Assembly (NCBI RefSeq): GCF_023100945.1
Contig: NZ_CP064689.1
Location: 3,206,001 to 3,270,000, forward strand
From: Bradyrhizobium sp. 200
GTDB taxonomy: Bacteria > Pseudomonadota > Alphaproteobacteria > Rhizobiales > Xanthobacteraceae
Direction of reading: 5' to 3'
DNA: 64,000 nucleotides
In this document: piece by piece, positions 37,884 through 47,094 of the stretch
Layout: the number at the start of each line of letters is the position of its first letter
How positions within the stretch are numbered: position 1 is the first letter of the stretch
Position numbers and translations under genes: made by a program
The notes under the pieces: generated by a model
Told to the model about the DNA's origin: nothing
The model's database searches: none
Seen by the model: the letters and a program-made list of their open reading frames with translations, nothing else

Positions 37884-39438
37884 ATTTTGTTGCAAAAGTC
37901 AGTTGAGACAGGCCGCGAAGCGTGATTCCGTTGTGTTGACGCGATTCTCGGCGAGGTCGATCCATGATGGGCCGTCTGAAGAGTGACCAAGGTCAACTGT
38001 TCTACGAGTTTCGTCTTGGCGATGCCGTTCCCGCAGATCACATGGTGCGGAAGATCGACACCGCTCTCGATCTGTCCTGGCTCCGCAGCGAACTTGCACC
38101 CCATTATTCGTCCATGGGTCGCCCGTCGATCGATCCGGAACTGATGATCCGGATGCTGATCGTAGGTTATGTCTTTGCGATCCGCTCGGAGCGATTGATC
38201 TGTCGTGAAGTGCAGGTGAACCTCGCCTATCGCTGGTTCTGCAAGCTCGGAATCGAGGACGCTATCCCGGATCATTCGGCATTTTCGCGCGCCCGCAACG
38301 AGCGTTTCCGCGAGGGAGATGTTTTCCGCCGGATGTTCGAACGGGTCGTCGAGGCGTGCATCGCGGCCGGTCTGGTTGGCGGCGAGGGCTTTGCCGTCGA
38401 TGCGAGCTTGATCCAAGCCGATGCCAATAAGCAACGCTCGATCGCGGGTCAGGACTGGCGCAGGGATCGCGATCCGGCGAGGTCAAGTCGTGCGGTAAAG
38501 GAGTATCTGGCGACCCTCGACGATACGGCATGGGGCGCCGCCAGCGATGCTGTCCCGAAGTTCGTCTCGCCATCCGATCCCGCGGCGCAGTGGACCGGAG
38601 CGCACAAGGGGCCGGCATTCTTCGCTTACTCCGACAACTATCTGATCGACGTGAAGTTCGGCGTCATCGTTGACGTCGAGGCATCCCGGGCTATTCGCCA
38701 GGCCGAGGTCGGCGCAGCAAAGACCATGATTGAACGGACCGAAGAGCGCTTTGGCCTCAAGCCAGAGCGGCTCGTCGGGGATGCCGCTTATGGGGCGGCT
38801 CCGATGCTGAACTGGCTGGTCGAGGAGAAAGGCATCGCGCCACATATCCCTGTGTTCGATAAATCGAAGCGGGACGATGGCACCTTCTCGTGCAGCGACT
38901 TTCGATATGACCCGACGAGCGACGTTTACCATTGCCCAGGCGAGAAGCGGCTCGGCACGAGTGGCACCGTGCACGAGGGCAAGACGCTTCTGTATCGCGC
39001 CAGCAAGCTCGATTGCGATATATGCCCGCTCAAACCCCAGTGCTGCCCAAAAGAGCCATCACGCAAGATCCCGCGCGACATCCATGAACACGCCCGAGAC
39101 GTTGCCCGGTCGCTCGCCGGCACCGAGGGCTTTGAGCAGTCGCGACATGAACGCAAGAAGATCGAGATGCGGTTCGCGCACTTGAAGCGCATTCTGAAGC
39201 TCGGCCGGCTTCGACTGCGTGGTCCACGAGGCGCCCAGGACGAATTTGTTCTGGCTGCCATCGCCCAGAACCTCCGACGGCTCGCATCGCTAGTTGCGCG
39301 GCCGCCACCCGCTCAGGCTCTGTGTATTGCGTAGCGTCAAAGTTGTGTAGGAGCGTCGGGGTCGGGGGCAAACCCCATCGCCCTAAATGAACTGGGCGAA
39401 CGGACATCATCAGTCACAACCGACTTTTGCAACAAAAT
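37884..39438 (+). mobile_element. IS1182-family insertion sequence, apparently intact
   Basis: The element is about 1,555 bp. The left end reads ATTTTGTTGCAAAAGTCAG and the right end ends CGACTTTTGCAACAAAAT, an inverted repeat of about 24 bp with two or three mismatches. It encodes one full-length transposase. No clear target duplication was found, and the exact outer boundary is uncertain because a copy of the right end at 36731 shares extra bases outside the repeat. A truncated sister copy lies at 11536-11742. Confidence 0.85.
37964..39334 (+). CDS. IS1182-family transposase
   Basis: A 456-residue DDE transposase without interruption. The N-terminal domain is MMGRLKSDQGQLFYEFRLGD to MGRPSIDPELMIRMLIVGY. 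The first catalytic aspartate is in FAVDASLIQADANK, the second in LVGDAAYGAAPML and the glutamate in the C-terminal KKIEMRFAHLKRIL. A four-cysteine zinc-binding stretch (CDICPLKPQCC) precedes the C-terminus. Length and motif order are normal, so the protein may be active. Confidence 0.93.
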   Translation: MMGRLKSDQGQLFYEFRLGDAVPADHMVRKIDTALDLSWLRSELAPHYSSMGRPSIDPELMIRMLIVGYVFAIRSERLICREVQVNLAYRWFCKLGIEDAIPDHSAFSRARNERFREGDVFRRMFERVVEACIAAGLVGGEGFAVDASLIQADANKQRSIAGQDWRRDRDPARSSRAVKEYLATLDDTAWGAASDAVPKFVSPSDPAAQWTGAHKGPAFFAYSDNYLIDVKFGVIVDVEASRAIRQAEVGAAKTMIERTEERFGLKPERLVGDAAYGAAPMLNWLVEEKGIAPHIPVFDKSKRDDGTFSCSDFRYDPTSDVYHCPGEKRLGTSGTVHEGKTLLYRASKLDCDICPLKPQCCPKEPSRKIPRDIHEHARDVARSLAGTEGFEQSRHERKKIEMRFAHLKRILKLGRLRLRGPRGAQDEFVLAAIAQNLRRLASLVARPPPAQALCIA

Positions 39439-39462
39439 CTGCCAGAAGCAGTCGCTAACGCT

Positions 39463-39945
39463 TCAGTCCTCGTCGAGCTCTCCGACATGACGCTGGGCAT
39501 ATAGCTCGAGGCCGATCCTCGTGACGAGATCGATCTGGGTTTCCAGAAAATCGATGTGCTCTTCCTCATCGTGCATGAGTTGCTCAAACAGATCTCGTGT
39601 CACGTAGTCTGTAACCGAATGGCAATGGGTCGCGGCTTCAGCGTAGAGGGAGTGCGCCGACAATTCGGCTTGCAAGTCGCGATCGAGCACGGCCTTTACG
39701 GTCTTCCCGATATGAAGGGATTCCAGCGTCTGCATATTGGGAGATCCATCGAGGAAAATGATGCGTTGGATGAGCTTGTCTGCATGTTGCATCTCTTCAA
39801 TCGATTCCTTGCGCCACGTCTTGGCCAGCACTTTGTACCCCCAATTGTCGAGCAGGCGGTAATGCAACCAGTACTGGTTCACCGCGGTGAGCTCGTGTCG
39901 CAGCGCTTTATTGAGGTATTCGATAACTTCTTTATCGCCCTTCAT
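39463..39945 (-). CDS. bfr: bacterioferritin
   Basis: A 160-residue iron-storage protein that assembles into a 24-subunit shell. Ferroxidase ligands match E. coli Bfr at Glu18, Glu51, His54, Glu94, Glu127 and His130. The haem-binding methionine (Met52, in ESIEEMQHAD) is also present. AAGGAGCAGAGC precedes the ATG. The gene stop is only 24 bases from the IS1182 right end, so the insertion nearly reached it without harming it. The 270 bases upstream carry no obvious Irr box. Confidence 0.96.
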   Translation of the reverse strand: MKGDKEVIEYLNKALRHELTAVNQYWLHYRLLDNWGYKVLAKTWRKESIEEMQHADKLIQRIIFLDGSPNMQTLESLHIGKTVKAVLDRDLQAELSAHSLYAEAATHCHSVTDYVTRDLFEQLMHDEEEHIDFLETQIDLVTRIGLELYAQRHVGELDED

Positions 39946-40213
39946 GCTCTGCTCCTTGTCGCAGGTGCCACTCGAATCGTTTTGTTGAGTGGGCGCCTGG
40001 AACTTGATGCTTGGCCATCACGATGGAGAGTTTAGAGCGTCAGCGTTTTCGGTTCGAGCAGTTTGGGGTATCTACCGCTCGCCGGGAGCGGCGACGCAAG
40101 GAAAGGGGCGCTCGCCGTTGACTTGTTCACCGTTCGATACACATGAGGCGGAGGCTAATCTGTGCGCCGCGACTTCAAAAGGCGTAGGGAAATAGAACAG
40201 GGGAGTTTTGGCC

Positions 40214-40582
40214 ATGATCGATGGAATCAGCGCGGTCACGCTGGGCACCCATGAAATGCCACAAGCTGTCCGATTCTACCGCGCGATGGGGTTTGAGGTC
40301 CTGCACGGCGGCGAGGGCTCGTCATTCACCAGCTTTCGAGCAGGGACGAGCTATCTCAACCTTATCGTCCAACCTGCCGAACGACGCTGGTCCTGGTGGG
40401 GTCGGGTCATCTTCTACGTCACCGATGTTGACGCACTTTACGAACGCGCGCTCGCAGCGGGATACCAGCCGGCTACTGTGCCCCGCGATGCCGAATGGGG
40501 TGAGCGCTTCTTCCACCTAGTTGACCCCGACGGCCACGAAATCAGTTTCGCTCAGCCTTTGCTTCCGGTTTCCGTCCAATAA
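40214..40582 (+). CDS. VOC-family (glyoxalase/bleomycin-resistance fold) protein
   Basis: A 122-residue single-domain VOC protein. The N-terminal strand is MIDGISAVTLGTHEMPQAVR, followed by FYRAMGFEVLHGGEG. The second half has VIFYVTDVDALYERALAAGY and HLVDPDGHEISFAQPLLP. The ATG at 40214 follows GGGGAG and is preferred to the TTG six bases earlier. Members are metal-dependent isomerases, dioxygenases or resistance proteins; the role here is unknown. A 3' fragment of the same gene lies at 21963-22165, and both copies precede an NDUFA9-like gene. Confidence 0.88.
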   Translation: MIDGISAVTLGTHEMPQAVRFYRAMGFEVLHGGEGSSFTSFRAGTSYLNLIVQPAERRWSWWGRVIFYVTDVDALYERALAAGYQPATVPRDAEWGERFFHLVDPDGHEISFAQPLLPVSVQ

Positions 40583-40710
40583 CGGATCGAAGCGGGCAAA
40601 GCGCTCGACTTTGATCAGGAAGTTGGCGAACGTGCCGAAAACGGACGGCCATCACCTGACATCAGCTTCGGCTCGGGTTATACTGCTGTCTCTCGCGCAA
40701 AGATCAAAGG

Positions 40711-41631
40711 ATGGCAACGAACGGTCGCATCGTCACCGTGTTCGGCGGGGCCGGTTTTCTCGGCCGCCGCATCGTTCGGCATCTCCGCGATCGCGAATTT
40801 CCCGTTCGGATCGCGTCAAGGCATCCAGATCGGGGGCACAGTCAGCTTGGCCGTGATGATTCGCAACTTCGATTCGTCTACGCCGATATTCACGACGAAC
40901 GGTCTGTCGCGGATGCGCTTGCCGGCGCTTACGCCGTTGTAAACACGGTCAGCCTTTACGTCGAACACGGACAGGAGACGTTTCATTCAGTACACGTCGA
41001 GTCCGCCCAACGGGTAGCGGCCCAAGCGCACCGGGCCGGAGCCAAACGGCTCGTTCACATTTCAGGAATCGGCGCCGATCCCGCGTCTCAATCACGGTAC
41101 ATCCGATCGCGCGGCGAAGGTGAACTCCTGGTCCGGGCTGCTTTCGCCGACGCACACTTCATCCGACCGGCCGTAATGTTCGGACCGGACGATGCGTTTC
41201 TCACCACCATTCTCAAGCTTCTCCGCCGGCTCCCAATCTATCCGATGTTCGGCCGCGGCTTGATGAGACTGCAGCCAGCGTATGTGGAAGATGTGGCGGA
41301 GGCGATTGTTCGGATCATCGAGCGAGCCGAGGCGCAACCGAGGATCTTCGAATGCGGTGGCCCTCGCGTCTACTCTTACGAGGAATTTGTCGGAATCGTC
41401 GCGCGCCAAGCTGGCCTTGCGCCCATCCTGATTCCAATCCCGTTTGCCGTTTGGCACGCACTGGCATGGGCCTCCGAAATACTCCCGGCTCCACTTCTCA
41501 CGCGTAATCAGGTGGAGCTGATGGAGATCGATACTGTGACATCGCCGGAGATGCTTGGCTTTGTTGAACTTGGGATTTCGCCGCACTCGGTTGAGGCAAT
41601 ACTCCAGAAGATGCTGTCAAAGTGCGGATGA
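40711..41631 (+). CDS. NDUFA9-like NAD(P)-dependent epimerase/dehydrogenase
   Basis: A 306-residue atypical short-chain dehydrogenase. The nucleotide-binding glycine motif is TVFGGAGFLGRRIVRHL (residues 9-25). Family segments YADIHDERSVADALAGAYAV, AGAKRLVHISGIGADPASQS and RGEGELLVRAAF place it with complex I NDUFA9-like and YtfG-like proteins, which usually lack the Tyr-Lys catalytic pair. The start ATG follows CAAAGG. It is intact, unlike the 22.3-kb copy, and lies 130 bases behind the VOC gene on the same strand. Confidence 0.88.
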   Translation: MATNGRIVTVFGGAGFLGRRIVRHLRDREFPVRIASRHPDRGHSQLGRDDSQLRFVYADIHDERSVADALAGAYAVVNTVSLYVEHGQETFHSVHVESAQRVAAQAHRAGAKRLVHISGIGADPASQSRYIRSRGEGELLVRAAFADAHFIRPAVMFGPDDAFLTTILKLLRRLPIYPMFGRGLMRLQPAYVEDVAEAIVRIIERAEAQPRIFECGGPRVYSYEEFVGIVARQAGLAPILIPIPFAVWHALAWASEILPAPLLTRNQVELMEIDTVTSPEMLGFVELGISPHSVEAILQKMLSKCG

Positions 41632-41691
41632 GGACTCATCCGCTAATCCGCTTCAACGGATGGCGGGTTCGCGCGCTACACTTGCGCCACA

Positions 41692-41815
41692 TGATGTCCA
41701 AGATGGGGTCAAAAGTACCGTTTTGACAGTCGGCCGCTCACTTCCGGTGTTCCCAGATGAACGGACATCCTCGGCGTCGGCCGCCACTTCGCAAAAGTGC
41801 CATAGGCGACATTGA
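41692..41815. repeat. intergenic repeat-family member
   Basis: The blocks GGGGTCAAAAGTACC, TCACTTCCGGTGTTCCC, GAACGGACATCC and CAAAAGTGCCATAGGCGAC match the same order of blocks in other intergenic copies (for example 37785-37883 and 49262-49345). No open frame of interest overlaps it. It is probably a degenerate non-autonomous element. Confidence 0.55.
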
Positions 41816-41820
41816 CTCGC

Positions 41821-41967
<147 letters not shown>

Positions 41968-42034
41968 TCAACGCAACCAATCATCGAACCGCACCGAGAT
42001 CAGGGCTGGCGAGCTGTTGCACGAGCCTTCGCGC

Positions 42035-42247
<213 letters not shown>

Positions 42248-42415
42248 GGTCGGCTCCTTGCTGGATGTCGCGACATTCATGCGCGGATGTTATGGCGCGG
42301 GGCCAGCCCTAGCCCCTAGTTACGGTGCTTCGGGCCGCTCGCGAGCATTGTGCGTGGAAAAAGCAATCCGGTCTCGCTCCGATTCGGATGGTCACCAAGC
42401 TCCGTCCGCGCCTCC

Positions 42416-43117
42416 CTAAGCGGCGGCGATCAGCGCGGCGGCCAGTTCCTGCGGCTGGTCCACCATCACGTCGTGGCCGCAGGCGAAACTGACGAACTGC
42501 CAGCCTTGATCGTCCTTGAAGCGTGCGCCGAATTGCTGGAACGGCGACGGCTCCCGGCCGACGGCAAGCATGTACACACGCTTCGGTACCTGGCGGCCAC
42601 TGACTTCGAGCTTCTGCTCGAATGTCGCCAGCGGCTGCTTGACGCACATCGCATCGACCCAGGCGGCGTCCTGGGCGTTGACGGCGAAAGCGGCCGCCGG
42701 AATGGGCGTGACCTTGTAACCTTCGCCGTTCTGCGCGGCGTCGTCACGCATCTGTCCCGATAGCTCGGCCGGCAGATAGTCGAACAGAGACTTGCCGTCC
42801 TCGGGCACGAAGGCGTCGAGATAGACTAGGGAACGGATCTTCGCCGCGATCTGCTCGGCGACGCCGGTGATGACCATGCCGCCATAGGAATGGCCACACA
42901 GCACAACGTCCGACAATTCCTCGCAGCGGATGACACCGACGATGTCCTGAACGTGCGTGTCGAGATCGATCGCGCGGTTCATCAGGTGAGCGCGCTCGCC
43001 GAGGCCGGTCAAAGTCGGCGTGTAGACCTCGTGCCCGGCCTGACGCAACAGCCGCGCCACCCGCTTGTAGCACCAGCCGCCATGCCAAGCGCCGTGAACG
43101 AGAACGAACGTGGTCAT
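42416..43117 (-). CDS. alpha/beta hydrolase (salicylate-esterase-like)
   Basis: A 233-residue cytoplasmic hydrolase. It begins TTFVLVHGAWHGGWCYKRVA, with the oxyanion HG motif. The nucleophile serine is in CGHSYGGMVITG, a catalytic aspartate is likely in the late region, and the histidine is in FACGHDVMVDQPQEL. The sequence resembles plant methyl-salicylate/hydroxynitrile-lyase-like esterases and is a distant relative of the exported hydrolase at 61560-62321. The start at 43117 is supported by GGGAGGACGACC; an in-frame upstream extension is not family-like. Confidence 0.9.
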   Translation of the reverse strand: MTTFVLVHGAWHGGWCYKRVARLLRQAGHEVYTPTLTGLGERAHLMNRAIDLDTHVQDIVGVIRCEELSDVVLCGHSYGGMVITGVAEQIAAKIRSLVYLDAFVPEDGKSLFDYLPAELSGQMRDDAAQNGEGYKVTPIPAAAFAVNAQDAAWVDAMCVKQPLATFEQKLEVSGRQVPKRVYMLAVGREPSPFQQFGARFKDDQGWQFVSFACGHDVMVDQPQELAAALIAAA

Positions 43118-43519
43118 GGTCGTCCTCCCGCTATCGGCCGGGTCGGCGCAACCTACCATACGGGCACCGTCTTGTCTTCCCGCGCCTGAAGCGGCAGCCT
43201 CCATGCCATATTGAAGGACAGCGAAGGCCTGCTTCGGGTCGTCGAGAGAAAAAGTCTCTATGAGTAGATTTTGTCCGCCATGCCCCAGAACTTGGCCGTC
43301 CTTCTTCCACAGCGCCTCGTCGTATTCAGCTTCCGAGAGGCTATCCCTGATCCGCGTGAACGCATGTTCAGCCTCGACCTGGGCCTGCTCAAGGGAGGGA
43401 GCGTGGCCCTTGCACCAGTCAGGCATGTCCATCATCGGGAAGTTGCAACCGGACTCGAGTACCCGCCAGGTTCGGACGTTCAGTGACCTGTTTCTGATCA
43501 CCGAGCTTTTAGATTCCAA
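43118..43519 (-). other. in-frame upstream region, possible gene relic
   Basis: The frame stays open for 134 codons upstream of the hydrolase start. It contains two stretches that look protein-like: MPDWCKGHAPSLEQAQVEAE with HAFTRIRDSLSEAEYDEAL, and NLLIETFSLDDPKQAFAVLQ. The first could be a small hypothetical protein or an eroded one. There is no ribosome binding site that clearly decides a start, so I do not call a gene. Confidence 0.35.
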
Positions 43520-43570
43520 GGCCGGAAGCGACGATGTCGGTTTTTGAAGCGGGTTGGCTCGGATGTCCTG

Positions 43571-44254
43571 TCAGATCGAGCGGGCTTTCCGGTTTGTTGA
43601 AGTCCTCAAAAAAGCCGCCGCTGATCCATCAAACCGAAGCTCGATTGATCCGCCGCTATTCCGGCTATCCAGGTCGGGGTCGAACTCATGATGCCAGAGC
43701 TCATTGAGCATCGTTTCATGGATCGTATTTTTTACACGCTGAGCTTCTTCTGCATTTCCTGATGCCGTAAAGTTAGCGATAGCAGAAATGAACCTGTTGA
43801 TTTCGCCAAACGGCAGCAATCGAGCGTACTGCAACTCGATTTCGGTTCCCACCTGTGGATCAGCGGGGCCGTAGTGATGACTCGCAAAAATCTGCAGGTT
43901 TCCAACGCTATATTCGTTATAGAAAATCTCGTAGCGACGACCGTACTCTGGTTCCTCGCGGCCTGTGAGTTCAGCGTCAGGTCGTTCTTGCAACCGCCAT
44001 GGCTCGTTTGGCTCGAACCTGTGGTTTAGAGCGTCGGCAAACATCTCGAAATCGGAGAAGAACCGTCGATCCTCGTCGGTGATTCGTAGCTCGGTGCCGT
44101 TTCGTAACGAAGACGGTGTATGATTGGGTGTGATGGGCTTGCCATTTAGCAGCTTACCTAGAAATTTCCGCTTAGGGCCACGCCTGACCGTTCGCCAGAT
44201 GTAGCTGGTGAAGCTTAAATTTACCAGAACCAGCACTATCAGAACTTCGTACAT
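43571..44254 (-). CDS. membrane-anchored hypothetical protein, 227 residues
   Basis: The product begins with one hydrophobic anchor (YEVLIVLVLVNLSFTSYIW) followed by a basic stretch (RTVRRGPKRKFLGKLL). The rest is a soluble domain of about 190 residues rich in aromatic and acidic residues (GRRYEIFYNEYSVGNLQIFA, FDPDLDSRNSGGSIELRFDG). I recognise no family. The coding sequence looks less GC-rich than the ABC operons, which may mean recent acquisition. It stands alone between a hydrolase and a divergent secreted protein. Confidence 0.65.
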   Translation of the reverse strand: MYEVLIVLVLVNLSFTSYIWRTVRRGPKRKFLGKLLNGKPITPNHTPSSLRNGTELRITDEDRRFFSDFEMFADALNHRFEPNEPWRLQERPDAELTGREEPEYGRRYEIFYNEYSVGNLQIFASHHYGPADPQVGTEIELQYARLLPFGEINRFISAIANFTASGNAEEAQRVKNTIHETMLNELWHHEFDPDLDSRNSGGSIELRFDGSAAAFLRTSTNRKARSI

Positions 44255-44501
44255 GTTCGCCCCCTAGTCGCTGTTGACGGCGCTTGAGCGATAGCTGGCC
44301 CGAGGAAAAAACCGCAATCCCAACCCGGTTAGCACTTTTGCGGTCGTTCACGTGGTACAATTTTTCAATCCGTGCCCAACGCGAGTGCTGATTATCGCAC
44401 GGGAGTACTCACGACGGTAACACTTGCCAGTGCAATGCTTGCGATAATGGATTCTTGTGCCGCCAAGGGAGAATAACAAGCCGGTTCGGAAAGTAATTTG
44501 A

Positions 44502-44900
44502 TTGAAACTCAACACCACATTTGCAGCCGCTATGGCGGCCATTGCTGTGTGCCCGACCGGAGCCGTGGCCGAGGTCTATTCGTGTGAAATTAAGGAATGG
44601 GTGCGGGCAAATGACGAGGGACTTGTTCGGCCCGCGCCGAGTGCACCTTTTAAACGCCACGTATCGATCGACAAAGAAACCGGCAATGCTGTCGGCGATG
44701 CGTTGTCCGTTGCAAATCGTTGGGAAATTGCTCAAAAGGGTTCGCAAGAAAACGCGTTCGTGACCCTTGGCTACGTTGGGTCGCGGCTCGTTTATGAAAT
44801 TGCTGTCTACGAATTAAAAATAGGACGCGAGAAACCTCTGACCATTGCCGTTCGGTCGCGTCGCGGGCTTTTTTCAGCCCTCAGTGGAATCTGCCAATGA
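44502..44900 (+). CDS. small secreted hypothetical protein
   Basis: A 132-residue product with a likely signal peptide (KLNTTFAAAMAAIAVCPTGAVA), cleaved before EVYSCEIKEWVR. The mature part has strand-like segments and two cysteines (YSCEIKE near the start, SGICQ at the end) that could form a disulfide. The start is a TTG with only a weak GGAAAG upstream, so it is uncertain. No family recognised. It is AT-richer than its surroundings. Confidence 0.6.
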   Translation: MKLNTTFAAAMAAIAVCPTGAVAEVYSCEIKEWVRANDEGLVRPAPSAPFKRHVSIDKETGNAVGDALSVANRWEIAQKGSQENAFVTLGYVGSRLVYEIAVYELKIGREKPLTIAVRSRRGLFSALSGICQ

Positions 44901-45084
44901 TGTTTCGCATGTCGCAGGATGTGTAGGTGCCGCTTGATCGTCAGAAGCAACGTCGGCAGCGCGGATAGCCGTGCTGTCGGCAACGCTCATTGAGGCTCGA
45001 AAGATCACGGATAGGCGGCACGGTTACCGAGGCCGGATTAGTTCAATTGACCTGGGAAACTGTTGACCCGCTGGACGAGGCCGA

Positions 45085-45264
45085 TCATTTCCCCTTCGCC
45101 TTCAGCGCGATGATCCGCGCACGGAATTTCCCGATCTCCTTAAGGAGATCGTGGCGTACCGGCCCCGGAGGGAGCTTGCGGGCAGTCTTTAGCAGCTCCG
45201 CGGCCATCGCCTCCAGTTCTTGCATCTCGGTTAGCGTTCGACCGGTCGATTTGATCGGGATCAT
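45085..45264 (-). CDS. small basic helical protein, 59 residues
   Basis: The product reads MIPIKSTGRTLTEMQELEAM and on to a basic end (FRARIIALKAKGK). GCAGGGAAA lies just before the ATG at 45264. It is highly charged and predicted almost wholly helical. I recall similar small proteins in Bradyrhizobium genomes, without known function. The reading is supported by a clean frame and a ribosome binding site. Confidence 0.6.
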   Translation of the reverse strand: MIPIKSTGRTLTEMQELEAMAAELLKTARKLPPGPVRHDLLKEIGKFRARIIALKAKGK

Positions 45265-45422
45265 TTTCCCTGCGCCTTCAGCAGTCAGATTTGGCGAGAT
45301 CTGCCTCTGCCGGGGAACAATCTGTCAGTGAATCGATCGAGCCGCTTCTCGGTGCCGTGCGCGCCGTTTAGATGCCCGACCAACTCGCCGGACAGTAGCT
45401 CGCCGTTTCACGCCGGCGGGCC

Positions 45423-45671
45423 TTACTTCGGTGGGTGCAAATCGCCTTGAAGCCAGCGTCCAAGACCCTTGGACTTCATGGGGTCCTCATACGCGGCAAA
45501 GGTCTCTAGTAGTTGATTGCAGACAGCGCATTCAAACGTATGCAAGTCGACGCCTCGGGCGCGTGCTGGCTCGATGCTGACGAGCATCATCTGGGCCTTG
45601 CACTTCGGACAGGCGGGGCGCTCAATTGCAGCGAATGGAATGACGGACGAGAGGCGTTGAGATTGGGGCAT
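45423..45671 (-). CDS. small zinc-ribbon protein
   Basis: An 82-residue cytoplasmic protein with two CxxC knuckles, RPACPKCKAQMMLV and FECAVCNQLLETF, spaced about 25 residues apart as in a zinc ribbon. The start at 45671 follows GAGGGAAGCATC. It lies 171 bases from another zinc-ribbon gene on the same strand that shares the FECAVC motif, so they may be paralogues. Function unknown. Confidence 0.7.
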   Translation of the reverse strand: MPQSQRLSSVIPFAAIERPACPKCKAQMMLVSIEPARARGVDLHTFECAVCNQLLETFAAYEDPMKSKGLGRWLQGDLHPPK

Positions 45672-45842
45672 GATGCTTCCCTCGAACAGGCGGGAGCGCA
45701 ACACTCTCTGTCACCGGTAATGCCTGGAAGGCGGAGCGGTGATTGTTTGATTATGCGCCGCCAGGGCCCAAACGCGAGTTAATTCGCCGACATGTGGAAG
45801 GAAAGGTCGGCACCCGCCCGCCGGTTCGCGCCCGAAGATTTC

Positions 45843-46190
45843 TTAATTAGCCGGCGCGGCCGGCCTGCACCGCCCGGCATCACCTGGACGATGGAAGGTG
45901 AGAGCTGGCGCCCAACTCCGCCGCAGCCGGATCCTTGCCTGTTCTTCTGGCGTGGGATCGCGGTCCGGCTTCTGCCCCGTCGCGATATCCACGATGGATT
46001 TGGCGTCATGGGGCGTCCTAGCTGGACAGGCAATGAATCGATATCGAGGAACCCAAGCGGAGTTCCAGTTCTCGATGGTTGCACCGCACACGGCGCATTC
46101 AAAGCTGCTGATTTCGCGCTCCTCTGCAATTTGCTCGCTTCGGTCGTAAACCGCGCCGCATTTACAAGTGCGATGATTGGATTCTGACAT
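45843..46190 (-). CDS. zinc-ribbon protein, 115 residues
   Basis: The N-terminal half carries CKCGAVYDRSEQ and FECAVCGATIENWNSAWVPR, a four-cysteine zinc ribbon. The second half (PTPEEQARIRLRRSWAPALT) is helical and basic at first and then low in complexity, so the last 25 residues may be an eroded end. The start at 46190 follows GGGGGC. It shares FECAVC with the next gene downstream. A nucleic-acid or protein-binding role is possible but unproven. Confidence 0.6.
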   Translation of the reverse strand: MSESNHRTCKCGAVYDRSEQIAEEREISSFECAVCGATIENWNSAWVPRYRFIACPARTPHDAKSIVDIATGQKPDRDPTPEEQARIRLRRSWAPALTFHRPGDAGRCRPAAPAN

Positions 46191-46403
46191 GCCCCCAATA
46201 TGCGCTTCGGACTGTCCGTTTTCGAGTTAACAATCCTGCCATAATCAAACTGACCCACCGCGCTCTGGCTCGACGCAATACACGATCACCACGTGAAGTC
46301 GGTCGAGCGGTTGAAGCATTCCCCGCCTGCACTGCGCACGTTAGGAGCGGCCCGGCGCGCGACGCAAGCTGGCGCGGGATCAGTAGTTTGCGGCCAAGGC
46401 GCG

Positions 46404-46700
46404 ATGCCCATGACCGACGAACAGCTCGCAGCCATGCACAGATTACTTGCCGAGTACCAGCGCAGGCCCGCCAAGGAAGTGGTGCTCGACGTCGTGCAAC
46501 AGTATCACTCCGATCTTGCGCACCGGCTTTCGGATGAGGCCGTGTTGATTACCAAGGCGAACGGCGATTGTGGAGCGCCGTCACGAACGCGAACAACAAA
46601 AAAAGAACGATGGCGAGTGAACCGGATCGGCCACCGCACCATCATGTGCATGCTGCTGATAGCGGCGCTCGCAATCATCTGGAATTTGCTCGGCCACTAA
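46404..46700 (+). CDS. tail-anchored hypothetical protein
   Basis: A 98-residue product, MPMTDEQLAAMHRLLAEYQR and onward, with a helical soluble part and a C-terminal hydrophobic helix (TIMCMLLIAALAIIWNLLGH) that suggests tail anchoring. Two candidate ATGs are at 46404 and 46410; neither has a strong ribosome binding site. No family is recognised. The region between residues 55 and 75 is very basic and could face the cytoplasm. Confidence 0.45.
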   Translation: MPMTDEQLAAMHRLLAEYQRRPAKEVVLDVVQQYHSDLAHRLSDEAVLITKANGDCGAPSRTRTTKKERWRVNRIGHRTIMCMLLIAALAIIWNLLGH

Positions 46701-47094
46701 ACGTTATGGCATCTGCCGCACGTTCACATGTGTCGCATTCGTCCAGCCGGAGCTGGTGCGGAATCGATAAGCGAAGGTCGGCCACAATGTCCGGTTTGAC
46801 GCGCATTCCGGACTCGCGCCAGACATCGCGCCATGTCCGAAAAGTGCCAACAGGCGACATAATATGAATTTTGAAGCGCGAACCGCATTATGGGTCGCAC
46901 GCGAAGAACGGTACGACGCAAAGTGTGTCACGAGCTTGCAGCGGCGATTGGGGTGTTGCTAAAATTCATTAGCGCACCGTGCTTGGTCGAAAGACCGTGT
47001 GGCGTGCTTCCGGGCATGCGACGACCGTCCGGTCAGCTGCCGCGTAGCCAAGATGTTGTCTCGCTCTGTATCGGAGATGGGGAGAGGGGATCGC
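46701..47094. other. interval with repeat fragments and the GST promoter region
   Basis: No gene is supported. Bases 46820-46860 hold a member of the intergenic repeat family (ATGTCCGAAAAGTGCCAAC then AGGCGACATAATATG). The rest contains several overlapping short frames without family resemblance. The promoter of the downstream transferase should be here, but no clear boxes were seen. Confidence 0.5.

Noticed and set aside
44500..44515. TTGATTGAAACTCAA as a FixK/FNR box
   Set aside because: The half sites are separated by seven bases instead of six and the sequence overlaps the start of a gene.
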